Source of the DNA: Candidatus Zixiibacteriota bacterium
GTDB taxonomy: Bacteria > RBG-13-66-14 > B26-G2 > WVWN01
Assembly (NCBI GenBank): GCA_011773985.1
Contig: WVWN01000062.1
Coordinates: forward strand, 76,109-110,114
Direction: 5' to 3'
DNA length: 34,006 nt
The translations under genes were made by a program, and so were the position numbers. A model generated the notes under the pieces. That model was not told the DNA's origin, did no database searches, and saw nothing but the letters and a program-made list of their open reading frames with translations. This document shows, one piece after another, positions 1-8,888 of the stretch (within the stretch, counting starts at the first letter, position 1; each line of letters begins with the position of its first letter).

Positions 1-148
1 TATATGTTTATCTTCTTTCGCCCTCGGGGCTCGCGGTTCTCGAGGACGTCCGCTATCTCGGAGGCCGTCTCGTATTTGTCGCAAAGTTTGCGGAACTCGT
101 CGCGCCCGCGCCGAGCGCGACTGCTACAGTTAATACGTACCGAAACAT
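1..148 (-). CDS. 5' end of an unrecognised exported protein, apparently frameshifted, cut by the window edge
   Basis: A start codon at 148 (complement) has a good Shine-Dalgarno (AGGGAGG, about 5 nt upstream) and a promoter behind it at 211-239. The first frame reads MFRYVLTVAVALGAGA, a signal-peptide-like start, but stops at 55-53 after 31 codons. From about position 100 downward another frame reads DEFRKLCDKYETASEIADVL and continues to the window edge with GC-rich third positions typical of the neighbouring genes. That frame has no ATG, GTG or TTG start of its own back to its upstream stop. The simplest reading is one gene with an indel around positions 95-110, either a sequencing or assembly error or a real lesion. 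I do not recognise the family; only about 50 codons are visible. Confidence 0.45.
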
Positions 149-210
149 CGTACGCCTCCCTGCTCGTGGCCTGCGTTATTTTTATTTAATATGTAACCCT
201 GCCCGGTATT

Positions 211-239
211 ATTATAGTCGAAAACGACGCGCGAGGCAA
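211..239 (-). promoter_or_regulatory. Sigma-70-like promoter of the leftmost minus-strand gene
   Basis: On the minus strand there is TTGCCT (239-234), a 17-nt spacer and a consensus TATAAT (216-211). It would start transcription near 204, about 55 nt before the start codon at 148. It is arranged divergently with the promoter at 259-287. Confidence 0.55.
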
Positions 240-258
240 ATCGGGCGAGGAAATTCCC

Positions 259-287
259 TTTACGTCGCAAATAAAATCCGTTATAAT
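259..287 (+). promoter_or_regulatory. Sigma-70-like promoter of the M1 aminopeptidase gene
   Basis: TTTACG (259-264), a 17-nt spacer and a consensus TATAAT (282-287). Predicted transcription start is near 294, leaving a leader of about 65 nt before the chosen start at 360. Confidence 0.55.
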
Positions 288-359
288 GCGCCGAATATTC
301 GGGAGTTGATGAATTTTATTTTTCAGGCATCGGAACGCGCCAACTCGGGGAGTATGCTT

Positions 360-2573
360 ATGCGGATAAAGGTTGCGTTGACGCTTACGGCGTTCGCCGC
401 CGTTTCGGCCGCGGCGGCCTTTCGGACGCCGCCGGAACTAGCCGAGGACCCGCGGCTATTCGTGCCGCACCTCTTCGACGCCGGCCGCGGCCTCGCCGAC
501 GGCCCGGCCATCCCCCACGACTATGACGTCAAGGAGTACGTGATAAATATTAAGCTCGACGACGCGCAAAAGAAGATCTCGGGCAGTTGTAAGGTCGCCG
601 CTACCAGTTTGAAAGACGACTTACGAGAGGTCCAGTTCCACCTCGAAGCGGATATGAACGTCACGTCGGTCAAACAGGGCGGCAACGCCTGTTCCTTCAA
701 ACACGCGAGCGGGGTCCTGGAGGTTACGCTCGCGACGCCCAAGCAGAAGAACGAGGACTTCGCCCTCTACGTCTACTACGACGGCAAACCGCAGAGCGGC
801 CTCTTCTTCACGAACAAGGGCGTTTACGTCTGCTCCGCGATGGAGGAGGCCCGTCACTGGTTCCCCTGTTACGACCTGCCCAACGACAAGGCGGACCGCC
901 TCGAGTTGGTCGTGACCTGTCGCGACGACTGGTACGTAGCCGCCAACGGCCTCCTCAAATCCGTGGAGGCCAACCCCGGCGGCACCAAGACCTTCACGTG
1001 GGTTACGAACTACTGCATCGCGACCTACCTCGTAAGCATCTCCGGCGCGTACGAGTACTCGCGTTTCGGCACGAGCTGGAGCGGCGTGCCGATCGATTAT
1101 TACGTCTTCCCGGAACATCGCTCCTACGCCGAGATTTGCTTCGAAAACGTACCGCGAATGATGAACTTCTTCTCTAACAAGTTCTGGCGGTACCCGTTCG
1201 CCGACGAGAGGTACGGGATAGCCGAGGCCGAGATGGGTTACTTCGGCGCTATGGAGAACCAGACCTGCATCACGCTCAACCATTACTACGTGCGCCCGGA
1301 CCACTCCGCGGACCACGTCCTAGCCCACGAGCTGAGCCATATGTGGTGGGGCGACTGCATCTCGCCCGGCTCGTGGAAGGACCTCTGGCTCACCGAGGGC
1401 TTGGGAACGTATTGCGACGCGTTGTGGGAGGAGCACGACAAGGGTTGGGATGCTTTCTACAAGCGGATGCAATACTTCGCCCAGGCCTACTTCTCCGAGG
1501 ACGCGCGGCACCGCTTCCCCATATACGACCCGGCTGAGCCGTGGAGCGCCACCGTATACGAAAAGGGCGCGTGGATAATGCACATGCTCCGCCACGTCTT
1601 GGGGGACGAAAAATTTTTCCGCGCCTGGAACAATTACGGCCAGAGTCATAAATACGGCCACGCGTTTACCCACGAGCTCCAGCGCGCGATGGAGGCGGAG
1701 TACGGCAAGAGCCTCCAGGAATTCTTCGACGACTGGGTATACAAAGCCGGCTATCCGATTTATGAATACGATTGGAGCACCGCGGCCAACGCCGTAACCG
1801 TGAACATATGCCAGGTCCAAAAGCAGACGGCCGTCACGCCCCTGTTCGACATGCCCATCGACCTTACCATTACCACCCAGCGTGACGGAACGCACGTCGA
1901 GACCGTATTCGTCAAGGACCGCCACCACCGCTTCAAGTTTACCTACGGAAGCCCGACGACGAACGTCGAGTTCGATAAAAGGGGCTGGGTGCTGTGCAAG
2001 AAGAGCCGCGTCGTCGGGATTCCCGTAGCGTCTTTCGACGCGAGCCCCGCGCCCGGCGCCGTAGAGCTCAGCTGGAAGACGAACGCCGGCGCCCGGCTTG
2101 CCGGCTTCAACCTCTACCGCAAACCCTCGCGTGGCGACGGCGCGAAGGCCAAGGTTAACGCCGAGTTAATCAAAGGCCGCTCGCCCTACCAATACCGCGA
2201 CGCCGCGGTCGAAGCGGGGGAGAGGTATCGATATTGGCTCGAGGTCGTCGCGTTAAACGGCCGACGCGAGACCGCGGGCCCCGTGGAGAGCGAGGCGGGC
2301 AGCCGCGTTTACGCCTTCGCGCTCGCGCAGAACGCGCCCAACCCGGCTCGAGCGACGACGACGTTCGCGTTCTCGGTGCCGGCCGCCTGTGACGCGACTA
2401 TTACTATATATGACCTCGCCGGCCGAAAGGTCGCGGTGCCGCACCGCGGCCGGGCCGAAGCGGGGGACAACGACGTCGCGGTCGACGTATCCTGGCTCGC
2501 GCCGGGCGTCTATACGTACCGGCTCGAGGCGGGGGGCGAAGTCGCGGCGCGGAAGATGGTGGTTGTAAGATAA
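360..2573 (+). CDS. Secreted M1-family zinc aminopeptidase with FnIII-like and C-terminal sorting domains
   Basis: This is an exported gluzincin aminopeptidase of 737 residues. The M1 signatures are intact: GAMEN exopeptidase motif at residues 296-300, zinc site HELSH at 323-327 with the third ligand Glu346 (HExxH-x18-E), and the YEKGA tyrosine at 400. A signal peptide (MRIKVALTLTAFAAVSAAAA) follows the start. I chose ATG 360 over upstream starts at 309 and 354 because GGGGAG at 347-352 lies 7 nt before it and the protein then begins directly with the signal peptide. After the catalytic part come a FnIII-like domain (about residues 560-650, with GFNLYR) and a terminal domain with NAPNPAR, YDLAGRKV and APGVYTYR, resembling type-IX-secretion sorting domains. 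The same tail occurs on the S8 protease at 19922-21958. It probably degrades peptides outside the cell or at its surface. The family call is secure; the secretion route is inferred. Confidence 0.93.
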   Translation: MRIKVALTLTAFAAVSAAAAFRTPPELAEDPRLFVPHLFDAGRGLADGPAIPHDYDVKEYVINIKLDDAQKKISGSCKVAATSLKDDLREVQFHLEADMNVTSVKQGGNACSFKHASGVLEVTLATPKQKNEDFALYVYYDGKPQSGLFFTNKGVYVCSAMEEARHWFPCYDLPNDKADRLELVVTCRDDWYVAANGLLKSVEANPGGTKTFTWVTNYCIATYLVSISGAYEYSRFGTSWSGVPIDYYVFPEHRSYAEICFENVPRMMNFFSNKFWRYPFADERYGIAEAEMGYFGAMENQTCITLNHYYVRPDHSADHVLAHELSHMWWGDCISPGSWKDLWLTEGLGTYCDALWEEHDKGWDAFYKRMQYFAQAYFSEDARHRFPIYDPAEPWSATVYEKGAWIMHMLRHVLGDEKFFRAWNNYGQSHKYGHAFTHELQRAMEAEYGKSLQEFFDDWVYKAGYPIYEYDWSTAANAVTVNICQVQKQTAVTPLFDMPIDLTITTQRDGTHVETVFVKDRHHRFKFTYGSPTTNVEFDKRGWVLCKKSRVVGIPVASFDASPAPGAVELSWKTNAGARLAGFNLYRKPSRGDGAKAKVNAELIKGRSPYQYRDAAVEAGERYRYWLEVVALNGRRETAGPVESEAGSRVYAFALAQNAPNPARATTTFAFSVPAACDATITIYDLAGRKVAVPHRGRAEAGDNDVAVDVSWLAPGVYTYRLEAGGEVAARKMVVVR

Positions 2574-2601
2574 CCTGAGTTATATTATTATATTAAAAGA
2601 T

Positions 2602-2630
2602 AACCCGGCACGTCCGCGCGCCGGGTTTTT
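2602..2630 (+). terminator. Intrinsic terminator after the M1 peptidase
   Basis: Inverted repeat AACCCGGC (2602-2609) and GCCGGGTT (2620-2627) with a 10-nt loop, running into a T tract to 2630. Confidence 0.8.
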
Positions 2631-2657
2631 CCCGAGCCGTTTGCGGGGGTGAGATAT

Positions 2658-3833
2658 ATGGAATTGATTTACCTCGACCACGCGGCGACGACGCGCCCCG
2701 ACCCGCGCGTCGTCGAGGCGATGCGGCCTTACGTCGCCGAGCACTTTGGCAACCCGCTCTCGACGCATCCCTTCGGCGAGAAGCCCCGCGAGGCGCTCGA
2801 GCGCGCGCGCGAGCAACTCGGCGCGCTGCTCAGCTGTGAGAGCCGCGAGGTTATTTTCACGTCGTCGGGAAGTGAGGCGAATAACCTGGCCGTCAAGGGC
2901 GTCGCCCTCGCGCGCGAGAAAAAGGGCAAGCACCTCGTCGTCTCCGCGGTTGAACACGAATCGGTGATGAACGCGGCCCGGAGTATGGCCAGGCTCGGGT
3001 GGGAGGTGACGACGGTTCCCGTCGACTGTTACGGCCTTGTCGACCCGGGCGATTTGAAGGCCACTCTTCGGCCCGAGACGACGCTGGTATGCGTCAACCT
3101 CGCCAATCTGGAGATCGGGACCGTCGAACCCGTTGGCGCGTTGGTTGAGGTGGTCAAGGAGAACTCGGCGGCGGCGTTTCACGCGGACGCGGTGCAAGCA
3201 GTTGGGCACGTCCCGGTGGACGTGGGAGAGCTCGGCGTAGACCTTTTGTCGGTCTCGGGCCACCGCTTCTACGGCCCCAAGGGGTCCGGCGCGCTGTACG
3301 TTAAGAGGGGCGTCCGCGTGCAGCCGCTAGTCGACGGCGGCATTCAGGAGGGCGGCCGGCGCGCGGGCACCGAGGACGTCCCGGCTATCGTGGGCTTGGG
3401 CGAGGCGGCACGCGTCGCCGCCGAAGAGATGCAAGGCCGCTCGGCGCGCGTCCGCGCGCTCCGCGACCGCCTCCACGAAGGACTGTTTGAACGCATTCCG
3501 TATCTCCACCTGAACGGCCATCCCGAAAAGCGTTTGCCCACCCACGAGTCGGTTTGCGTCGAGTACGTCGAGGGCGAGGCGATGGTCCTACTTCTGCTCC
3601 GCGAGGGGATCTGCACCTCGAGCGGCTCGACTTGTTCGTCGCGCGCGCTCAAGGCATCGCACGTCTTGTTGGCCTGCGGCCTCGAGCCGGCCGTAGCGCA
3701 AGGCTCCCTACAGTTCACCCTCGGGCCGGACAACACGGAAGAACAGATAAACAAAGTGGTCGACGTCCTACCGGAAGTGGCGAAACGCCTCCGCTCGCTA
3801 TCGCCGATATACCCCGGCGATAGGGCGGACTGA
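2658..3833 (+). CDS. Cysteine desulfurase-like (NifS/IscS fold) protein with altered PLP-lysine position
   Basis: This is a class V aminotransferase of 391 residues, collinear with NifS/IscS: YLDHAATTRP at the N terminus, FTSSGSEANN, the His of VEHESV, HADAVQ (PLP Asp and Gln), SVSGH, and the flexible active-site loop SSGSTCSS with Cys326. Family members convert cysteine to alanine and enzyme-bound persulfide through a Schiff base between PLP and the Lys of 'SGHKxYGPKG'. Here the sequence is SGHRFYGPKG: His202 is followed by Arg203 (codon CGC). The second Asn of the usual ANNEIG is also replaced (ANLEIG, Leu151). Other pocket residues look normal, so this may be an altered-function paralogue rather than a standard desulfurase. 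I chose ATG 2658 over GTG 2649 because of its better position behind GGTGAG. It is a single-gene unit with its own terminator; no IscU or SUF gene is nearby. Confidence 0.85.
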   Translation: MELIYLDHAATTRPDPRVVEAMRPYVAEHFGNPLSTHPFGEKPREALERAREQLGALLSCESREVIFTSSGSEANNLAVKGVALAREKKGKHLVVSAVEHESVMNAARSMARLGWEVTTVPVDCYGLVDPGDLKATLRPETTLVCVNLANLEIGTVEPVGALVEVVKENSAAAFHADAVQAVGHVPVDVGELGVDLLSVSGHRFYGPKGSGALYVKRGVRVQPLVDGGIQEGGRRAGTEDVPAIVGLGEAARVAAEEMQGRSARVRALRDRLHEGLFERIPYLHLNGHPEKRLPTHESVCVEYVEGEAMVLLLLREGICTSSGSTCSSRALKASHVLLACGLEPAVAQGSLQFTLGPDNTEEQINKVVDVLPEVAKRLRSLSPIYPGDRAD

Positions 3834-3862
3834 CGGGGCGATGGTCGGCGTTGGCGTTGTCC

Positions 3863-3890
3863 GCGGGCGCATTTAGGCCCGCTGATTTTT
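3863..3890 (+). terminator. Intrinsic terminator after the NifS-like gene
   Basis: GCGGGC (3863-3868) and GCCCGC (3877-3882) around an 8-nt loop, followed by TGATTTTTT. Confidence 0.75.
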
Positions 3891-3956
3891 TAGTTATAGA
3901 TATCGCGCCGCAGCCCTAAATCGACCGGTTTGCGAGGCCAAGGCCGTTTTTTTTGC

Positions 3957-3984
3957 TTGACAAACGGTTCTCGATAATTAATAT
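3957..3984 (+). promoter_or_regulatory. Promoter of the M23 peptidase gene
   Basis: Consensus TTGACA at 3957-3962, a 16-nt spacer and TAATAT at 3979-3984. The start codon follows at 4006. The rest of the gap from 3834 holds only the preceding terminator and a T-rich stretch near 3945-3954. Confidence 0.65.
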
Positions 3985-4005
3985 TGGGTTACTGGGGAAA
4001 GTTGC

Positions 4006-4947
4006 GTGACCCGAGTGACCCGAATACGCGAAGGCATACGCAAGCTTCGCAATAAACGCGTTTCTGTCGTCCTTGCGCCGAGCGGAACCGGCGCAAGTCG
4101 AACGTTCCGCATATCCCTCTTCAGATGTTACGTCATAGGCGCGGCGTTATGTATCTTCGCCTCGAGCCTTTTCGTTATAAGCTTGCAGTACGTGTCGCGG
4201 CGCGAGACGGTAAATCGGTTGGACGAACTCACCCGGCGGGGCGAAGCTCGCGAGCGGCAGTTCGACGAAGTCGCGGCCCAACGGGAACGGTTCCAAGAAA
4301 AACTCCTGGCCCTCGCGGCGTTCGACGACTCTTTGCGCGTCGTGCACGACCTCGGGGCTATACCCGACGACGTGAGAAGGGCCGGCGTCGGCGGCCCACT
4401 GACCGATATCTCACATTTGGTCAAGGCGGGCCGGGATAAAAACGTCGACGACCTCGAGCTCGCGTTGCGCCAGGCCCAACTACAAAGAGATTCGTTCGAA
4501 GATATAATTTCCGCACAAGCGCGCACCCGGCACATATTCGATCACACGCCCGCGGTTAAACCTTGCGCCGGCCGGGTCGTCTCCGGGTTCTGCTGGCGCC
4601 GCAACCCGATTTTCGGCGGCGTTCAGTTCCACAAGGGAATCGACGTCGCGACGCGTAACGGAACGCCCATAATTGCACCCGCGGACGGCGTGGTGACGTT
4701 CGCGGGAGTGAAGAGCGGCTACGGTTATTGCGTCTTCATACGACACGGCTACGGCTTCGAAACGCGATACGGCCACTGTTCGCAATTGAGAGTGCGCGAA
4801 GGGCGGCGCGTGAAGCGCGGCGACATCATCGCGTTCGTCGGCGCGACCGGCTGGGCCATCGGCCCTCACCTTCACTACGAGGTGTTGGTCGGCGGCACGC
4901 ACGTCGACCCGGCCCAATACGTCCTTCCCGATTACCTGATAGATTGA
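4006..4947 (+). CDS. Membrane-anchored M23-family peptidoglycan endopeptidase
   Basis: 313 residues from a GTG start. A single N-terminal membrane segment (about residues 40-63) is followed by a charged coiled-coil-like stretch (about 65-105) and a C-terminal LytM/M23 domain. The zinc-binding and catalytic residues are all visible: HKGID (His209, Asp213), RYGH (His257) and PHLHYE (His288, His290). M23 enzymes cut peptide cross-bridges or stems in murein. The topology, one membrane segment plus coiled coil plus LytM, is that of MepM- or EnvC-like factors and of sporulation SpoIIQ types, so it may be a cell-wall remodelling enzyme facing the periplasm. It is transcribed from its own promoter at 3957-3984 and ends at a terminator shared with the convergent gene at 5011-8874. 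The family is certain; the exact cleavage specificity is not. Confidence 0.92.
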   Translation: MTRVTRIREGIRKLRNKRVSVVLAPSGTGASRTFRISLFRCYVIGAALCIFASSLFVISLQYVSRRETVNRLDELTRRGEARERQFDEVAAQRERFQEKLLALAAFDDSLRVVHDLGAIPDDVRRAGVGGPLTDISHLVKAGRDKNVDDLELALRQAQLQRDSFEDIISAQARTRHIFDHTPAVKPCAGRVVSGFCWRRNPIFGGVQFHKGIDVATRNGTPIIAPADGVVTFAGVKSGYGYCVFIRHGYGFETRYGHCSQLRVREGRRVKRGDIIAFVGATGWAIGPHLHYEVLVGGTHVDPAQYVLPDYLID

Positions 4948-4961
4948 TTTCGCGATTACGC

Positions 4962-4990
4962 AAAAGGCGGCCCGTCGGGCCGCTTTTTTA
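4962..4990. terminator. Bidirectional intrinsic terminator between convergent genes
   Basis: GCGGCCC (4967-4973), a 3-nt loop and GGGCCGC (4977-4983), with T6 on the plus side and four A on the left, so it can serve both the M23 gene and the minus-strand gene ending at 5011. Confidence 0.85.
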
Positions 4991-5010
4991 TATTGCGTTT
5001 GCGGTCTTGC

Positions 5011-8000
5011 TCAGCGGACTTTTTGGAGTATTATCGGCTCACTCTCCCAATCGTCCACGTTCAGGCAGAACTCCCGGAAGGCCTTGTAATCGGCCGGTCC
5101 AATTCTTTGCGCGTATAGCTCGAGTTCGTGTTTGACCGATACCCGTCCTTCGCTCGCGCGTACGTCGAGCGCGACGACCCCGAACGGCGAACGGAACTCC
5201 TTCGCGAGCGGCAAGGCCGCAACGGCGTATCCCGCGGGAATAACGTAGGTCAGTTCCGCCGTGGTCTTCGTGTTCCTGCGAATGATCAGGGGCCAGCGCC
5301 GGGACGCTTTCTTACCGTACCTGTTCAGGAGGGCCGATTTATGGACTATCGCGTCCAGATGGACGCGACTGCTCGCCGGGTCGTACATACGCGGCGCGAG
5401 GGCGTCGTATTCCGTGCGCACCGGCTCGGAAAAGTCGGACACGTCCGAAAATTTTTCGTTGAAGATCTTGGTGCCGGGATATAAGCCGTTCCAGTACTCC
5501 TCGATAATCGCCTTTCTTTTCGCCTCCACCTGGAACCTTTCTCTCTGCGCCGGCGCGTCCGCGGCCCCGTATTCCACGACGCGGTGTATATGGGCGTCGC
5601 CGTTAGGTTGGAGTACAAAGGTTGTCCTGGTCTCGAGGTGGTTATCTTTAAGAGACAGTACCGGCGTCCGTTTGAACTGGGCGCGGTCGTCGAAAATGAC
5701 CAGCGCGTCTATACCCTGGTTGTTTGTCGGAAGTTCCCGGTAGGAGTGATATTCCGCCGTGCCGTCCAGGAAAAACGCTCTGCCGTCGGGGAGTTCCACG
5801 TACGATATCATATGGTCGAAAAGGCCCAGGATCGGCAGCTCGTAGTCCAGCTCGCCGAGGTCCGCGGTCCTTATCAACGCCGGGTAAGCTTCGAGGCCCA
5901 TTTGGCGATAGAGGGTATTCATCAGCGTCGCCTTGTCCTTGCAATCGCCGTAATGGGCTTCGAGGCATTGTTTGGGGGTGTGGGGACGATAGCCGCCGAT
6001 GCCGAACTCGAGGCCGACGTACCGAATGCGACTGACGGCGAAGTTGTAAACCCGTTGAAGTTTTACGAGGTCGTCCGGCGCCGCCGTGGCGAGTTCATCG
6101 GCGAGAGCCTCTACCTCCGGGGAAGCGCGGAAGACGTCTTTGACTAAGCCGTTGTACCAGCGCCCGACGTCGTTCCACGTGGCGAAGGTTGAGACTTGGA
6201 CTACGGGTAGAATCTCCGCCAGGGCCGGCATATACGGTTCTTCTTCTATCGACGCCAGGTTTTCCATTTCATAAACGTACGTCGCTTTGCCGCCGCGGCG
6301 TGTTATTCCGGGCGCGGGCGCGCCCCGTAGCCGTTCGAAGTGATAATCCTTTTGCGCCGGGACCGTCAGTACGTAACGGGCGAGTATCGTGGAGTTTTTA
6401 TCGCCGAAGTAATAGAAATCGCCGAAGTAATCGGCGAAGATATTCTCGCCCGTATCGCTGATCTTATACTCGACGTCAATCGTGTCGCCCGGGGAGAGGC
6501 TCGGCATCGTTATGACTTTGTTCACGTAGCTATAGTAAAGCCGGCTCCAGACGTCGAAGACGTTATATTCTTTGATTTGGGTCGCGGTGATTTCGGTCCC
6601 GTCGGGTTTAAGTACCGCGGCGCGCTTGAGCTCGACGTTCTCCATGCCGGGGGTATAACTGAAGTTGATGTGGCGGAATTTCTCCGCGCCCTCCGACGTC
6701 AGGATTTTTATTACGTGGTGGACCGTCCGCGCGCTCGTGCCGTTCTCGAAAACCTCCACCTGCCGGTCGTTGAGGAGCCACACCGCGGAGTCGCGCGGGT
6801 AGAGCTCGTCGCCGGGGTAAGCCGCCAGTAGTTCGTAGGCCTCGAGGCGCGGCACCTCCGAGGCTGCCGTCGGCGGCTCGAGGTAATTCAGGTAATTTTC
6901 CAACGTGGGGTAGTTGCGTTTGAGCGTAATGGCCTGGCGGTACGCGTCGCGCGCCTGCGTTTGCCGGCCGAGTTTCTCGAGCGACGTTCCCTTAAGCCGC
7001 CAAAGCTCGTAGTCTTCGGGCCGGAAGGCCAGCGCGGCCTCGGCCTCGCCGAGCGCTTCCTCGTGAAGGCCGTGGTGGTCCAGCGTTTCGATTAGCTCTT
7101 TGCGCGCGTCGATGTCGTACGGGTCGGCCGTAAGGGCCCGGCGCAACACCGTCTCCCCTCCTTCGAGATCGCCCCGATTTAACAAGAGCCCGAGCAATCC
7201 GTCGCGCGCCTTCACGGAGTAGACGTCGAGGTCGTAAATCGCGCGCCATAGTTCCGCCGCCCGGCCGAGGTCGCCGTAGTTCTTTTCGAACAGGGCTTCG
7301 ACCATCTTGCTGTAGGGGTAATCGGGTACGAGGCGGCTTAGCTCCGACGCTTCGCGGGCCGCGTCGTACGCGTAACCCATCTCCCAATACATTTTCGCGC
7401 GGTATTGGCCGGCCTCGACGAAGGTCGGGTTTCGTTCCAAGATGTCGTCGATAACTTCCTCGGCCGCTCGCAGCCTATCTAAATTATAGAGATATCTCGC
7501 GAATTCCAGGCGCGCCTGGTTGTGGCCGGGAGCGAGCTCGAGGGCGCGCGCTAGGCTGGCCCGTTCCCTCGACTCTTCTTTCTCAAAAACGCCGACGTAA
7601 TAATGGAAATCGGCCGCGTCGGGCATTATCGACTGGGCGCGGAGCATCAGTTTCGTCGGCACCTCTTCGCGCTCGTCCGCGTCGGCCCGCGCGTAGTGGC
7701 TTAGCGCCGCATAATGGTAGTCGAAGGCGTCGGCGTTGCCACGTTCGATACGGCGGTCGAAGAAATCGCGGTCGTCGCTTGTCGGAGGGGGGTAGGTACC
7801 GGCGACCCGCGCCGCCGCGGCAAGCGCGCCTACGTCGGCGTCGAAGGCGAGGTCCGCGAGCGGTTCGAAATCTTTTCCTACGAAACGCGCGCCGAAGCCC
7901 CACCGCTCCGCGTCGCCGCAGACCTTTACGAGAAGCAGGTTGGGCCCCGCGGACAGCGGCGCCCGGGCCAAGTATTGGTCGAAGTAACCCTCGTGGTAGG

Positions 8001-8874
8001 CATCGCGCGCGAAAATTTGTACGCCGTTCAACCATACCTTGACCGCGCCCGCGGCGCCCATAACGACGGACGCGTCCCGTTGGAGCGGGGATTCCACGAC
8101 CGCCGCGAGGTAGGCGACGCCGTTATCGGCCGGCGCGAGTAAGGTCGTAAGGTCTACGAAGCCGGTCGGCAATCTCGCCGGGAGCGGCCGCCAACTCACC
8201 GGCCGGGCCTTCCCCTCGTACGTCGCCGTGGCCGCCAGTCCCGTTTCCGGGGGATAAACGGCGTCGAAGCCTTCTTTCCCTTCGTTGTCGAACGGCCCTA
8301 CGACGCGCCAGGTCCTTATGAAATTTAACGAGGACAGCAACTCTTCGGCTTCCTCGAAGTCGCCCGCGCGGTGCAAGCGGTCGAAGAGGAAGAGCGTAGC
8401 CTTGGCTTTAATCAGCGGCGGTACGTCGTCCCGCCCTCGTAGGGCCCGAAGCGATTCCAAAAAGTAATTCCGGCCGTTGGTATCTTCCTCCAAAACGTGG
8501 CAGCGGTGGAGGTACAAGTAGGCGGCGGGGTGTTCGGGCGCCGCGGCGACGAAGGCGAGATATTCGCGAAGGGCGCCGGAATAGTCGCCGAATATTTCGA
8601 GCGTCCTTCCGTGGCCTTCGAGGGCGGCGGGAAGGGCGGGGTCCAGGGCCAACGCTCGCTCGAAGCATACGCGCGCCTCGTCGTAGTCGTTGTCGCCGAA
8701 GAGGGCGAGCCACCCGGCATCCGCCCAGGCTTGGGCCGACGAACCGGCGCCCGGGGCTCGGGCGTTTTTGGCCCGCTCGACCATCTCCGCCGGGCTCTCG
8801 TAGGCGGCGGCGAACGCGGCCGACGCCAAGGCTAAGGCGGCTACAATCCCCTTATAATTTTTCATTATTTTCAT
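5011..8874 (-). CDS. Exported TPR / DUF3857 / transglutaminase-fold protein, 1287 aa
   Basis: A large exported protein. The N terminus is a signal peptide (GIVAALALASAAFAAAY). Residues about 28-180 are TPR-like. Residues about 185-345 form a beta-rich region with VKVWLNG, reminiscent of a carbohydrate-binding jelly roll. Residues about 380-660 hold further TPRs. A DUF3857 domain (about 690-860) is followed by a transglutaminase-like domain with a complete catalytic set: Cys978 in GDCKDKATL, His1021 in FDHMISYV and Asp1037 in FLDGTA. The rest resembles the DUF3858-type tail. DUF3857/transglutaminase proteins are common periplasmic proteins of the FCB group; their substrates are largely unknown, so I assign no reaction beyond a probable cysteine peptidase or transglutaminase. 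The start ATG lies only 14 nt behind the T tract of a terminator (8889-8913), with no clear Shine-Dalgarno. The second ATG at 8865 is the alternative start. Confidence 0.88.
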   Translation of the reverse strand: MKIMKNYKGIVAALALASAAFAAAYESPAEMVERAKNARAPGAGSSAQAWADAGWLALFGDNDYDEARVCFERALALDPALPAALEGHGRTLEIFGDYSGALREYLAFVAAAPEHPAAYLYLHRCHVLEEDTNGRNYFLESLRALRGRDDVPPLIKAKATLFLFDRLHRAGDFEEAEELLSSLNFIRTWRVVGPFDNEGKEGFDAVYPPETGLAATATYEGKARPVSWRPLPARLPTGFVDLTTLLAPADNGVAYLAAVVESPLQRDASVVMGAAGAVKVWLNGVQIFARDAYHEGYFDQYLARAPLSAGPNLLLVKVCGDAERWGFGARFVGKDFEPLADLAFDADVGALAAAARVAGTYPPPTSDDRDFFDRRIERGNADAFDYHYAALSHYARADADEREEVPTKLMLRAQSIMPDAADFHYYVGVFEKEESRERASLARALELAPGHNQARLEFARYLYNLDRLRAAEEVIDDILERNPTFVEAGQYRAKMYWEMGYAYDAAREASELSRLVPDYPYSKMVEALFEKNYGDLGRAAELWRAIYDLDVYSVKARDGLLGLLLNRGDLEGGETVLRRALTADPYDIDARKELIETLDHHGLHEEALGEAEAALAFRPEDYELWRLKGTSLEKLGRQTQARDAYRQAITLKRNYPTLENYLNYLEPPTAASEVPRLEAYELLAAYPGDELYPRDSAVWLLNDRQVEVFENGTSARTVHHVIKILTSEGAEKFRHINFSYTPGMENVELKRAAVLKPDGTEITATQIKEYNVFDVWSRLYYSYVNKVITMPSLSPGDTIDVEYKISDTGENIFADYFGDFYYFGDKNSTILARYVLTVPAQKDYHFERLRGAPAPGITRRGGKATYVYEMENLASIEEEPYMPALAEILPVVQVSTFATWNDVGRWYNGLVKDVFRASPEVEALADELATAAPDDLVKLQRVYNFAVSRIRYVGLEFGIGGYRPHTPKQCLEAHYGDCKDKATLMNTLYRQMGLEAYPALIRTADLGELDYELPILGLFDHMISYVELPDGRAFFLDGTAEYHSYRELPTNNQGIDALVIFDDRAQFKRTPVLSLKDNHLETRTTFVLQPNGDAHIHRVVEYGAADAPAQRERFQVEAKRKAIIEEYWNGLYPGTKIFNEKFSDVSDFSEPVRTEYDALAPRMYDPASSRVHLDAIVHKSALLNRYGKKASRRWPLIIRRNTKTTAELTYVIPAGYAVAALPLAKEFRSPFGVVALDVRASEGRVSVKHELELYAQRIGPADYKAFREFCLNVDDWESEPIILQKVR

Positions 8875-8888
8875 TGGGCCCCGGCAAC

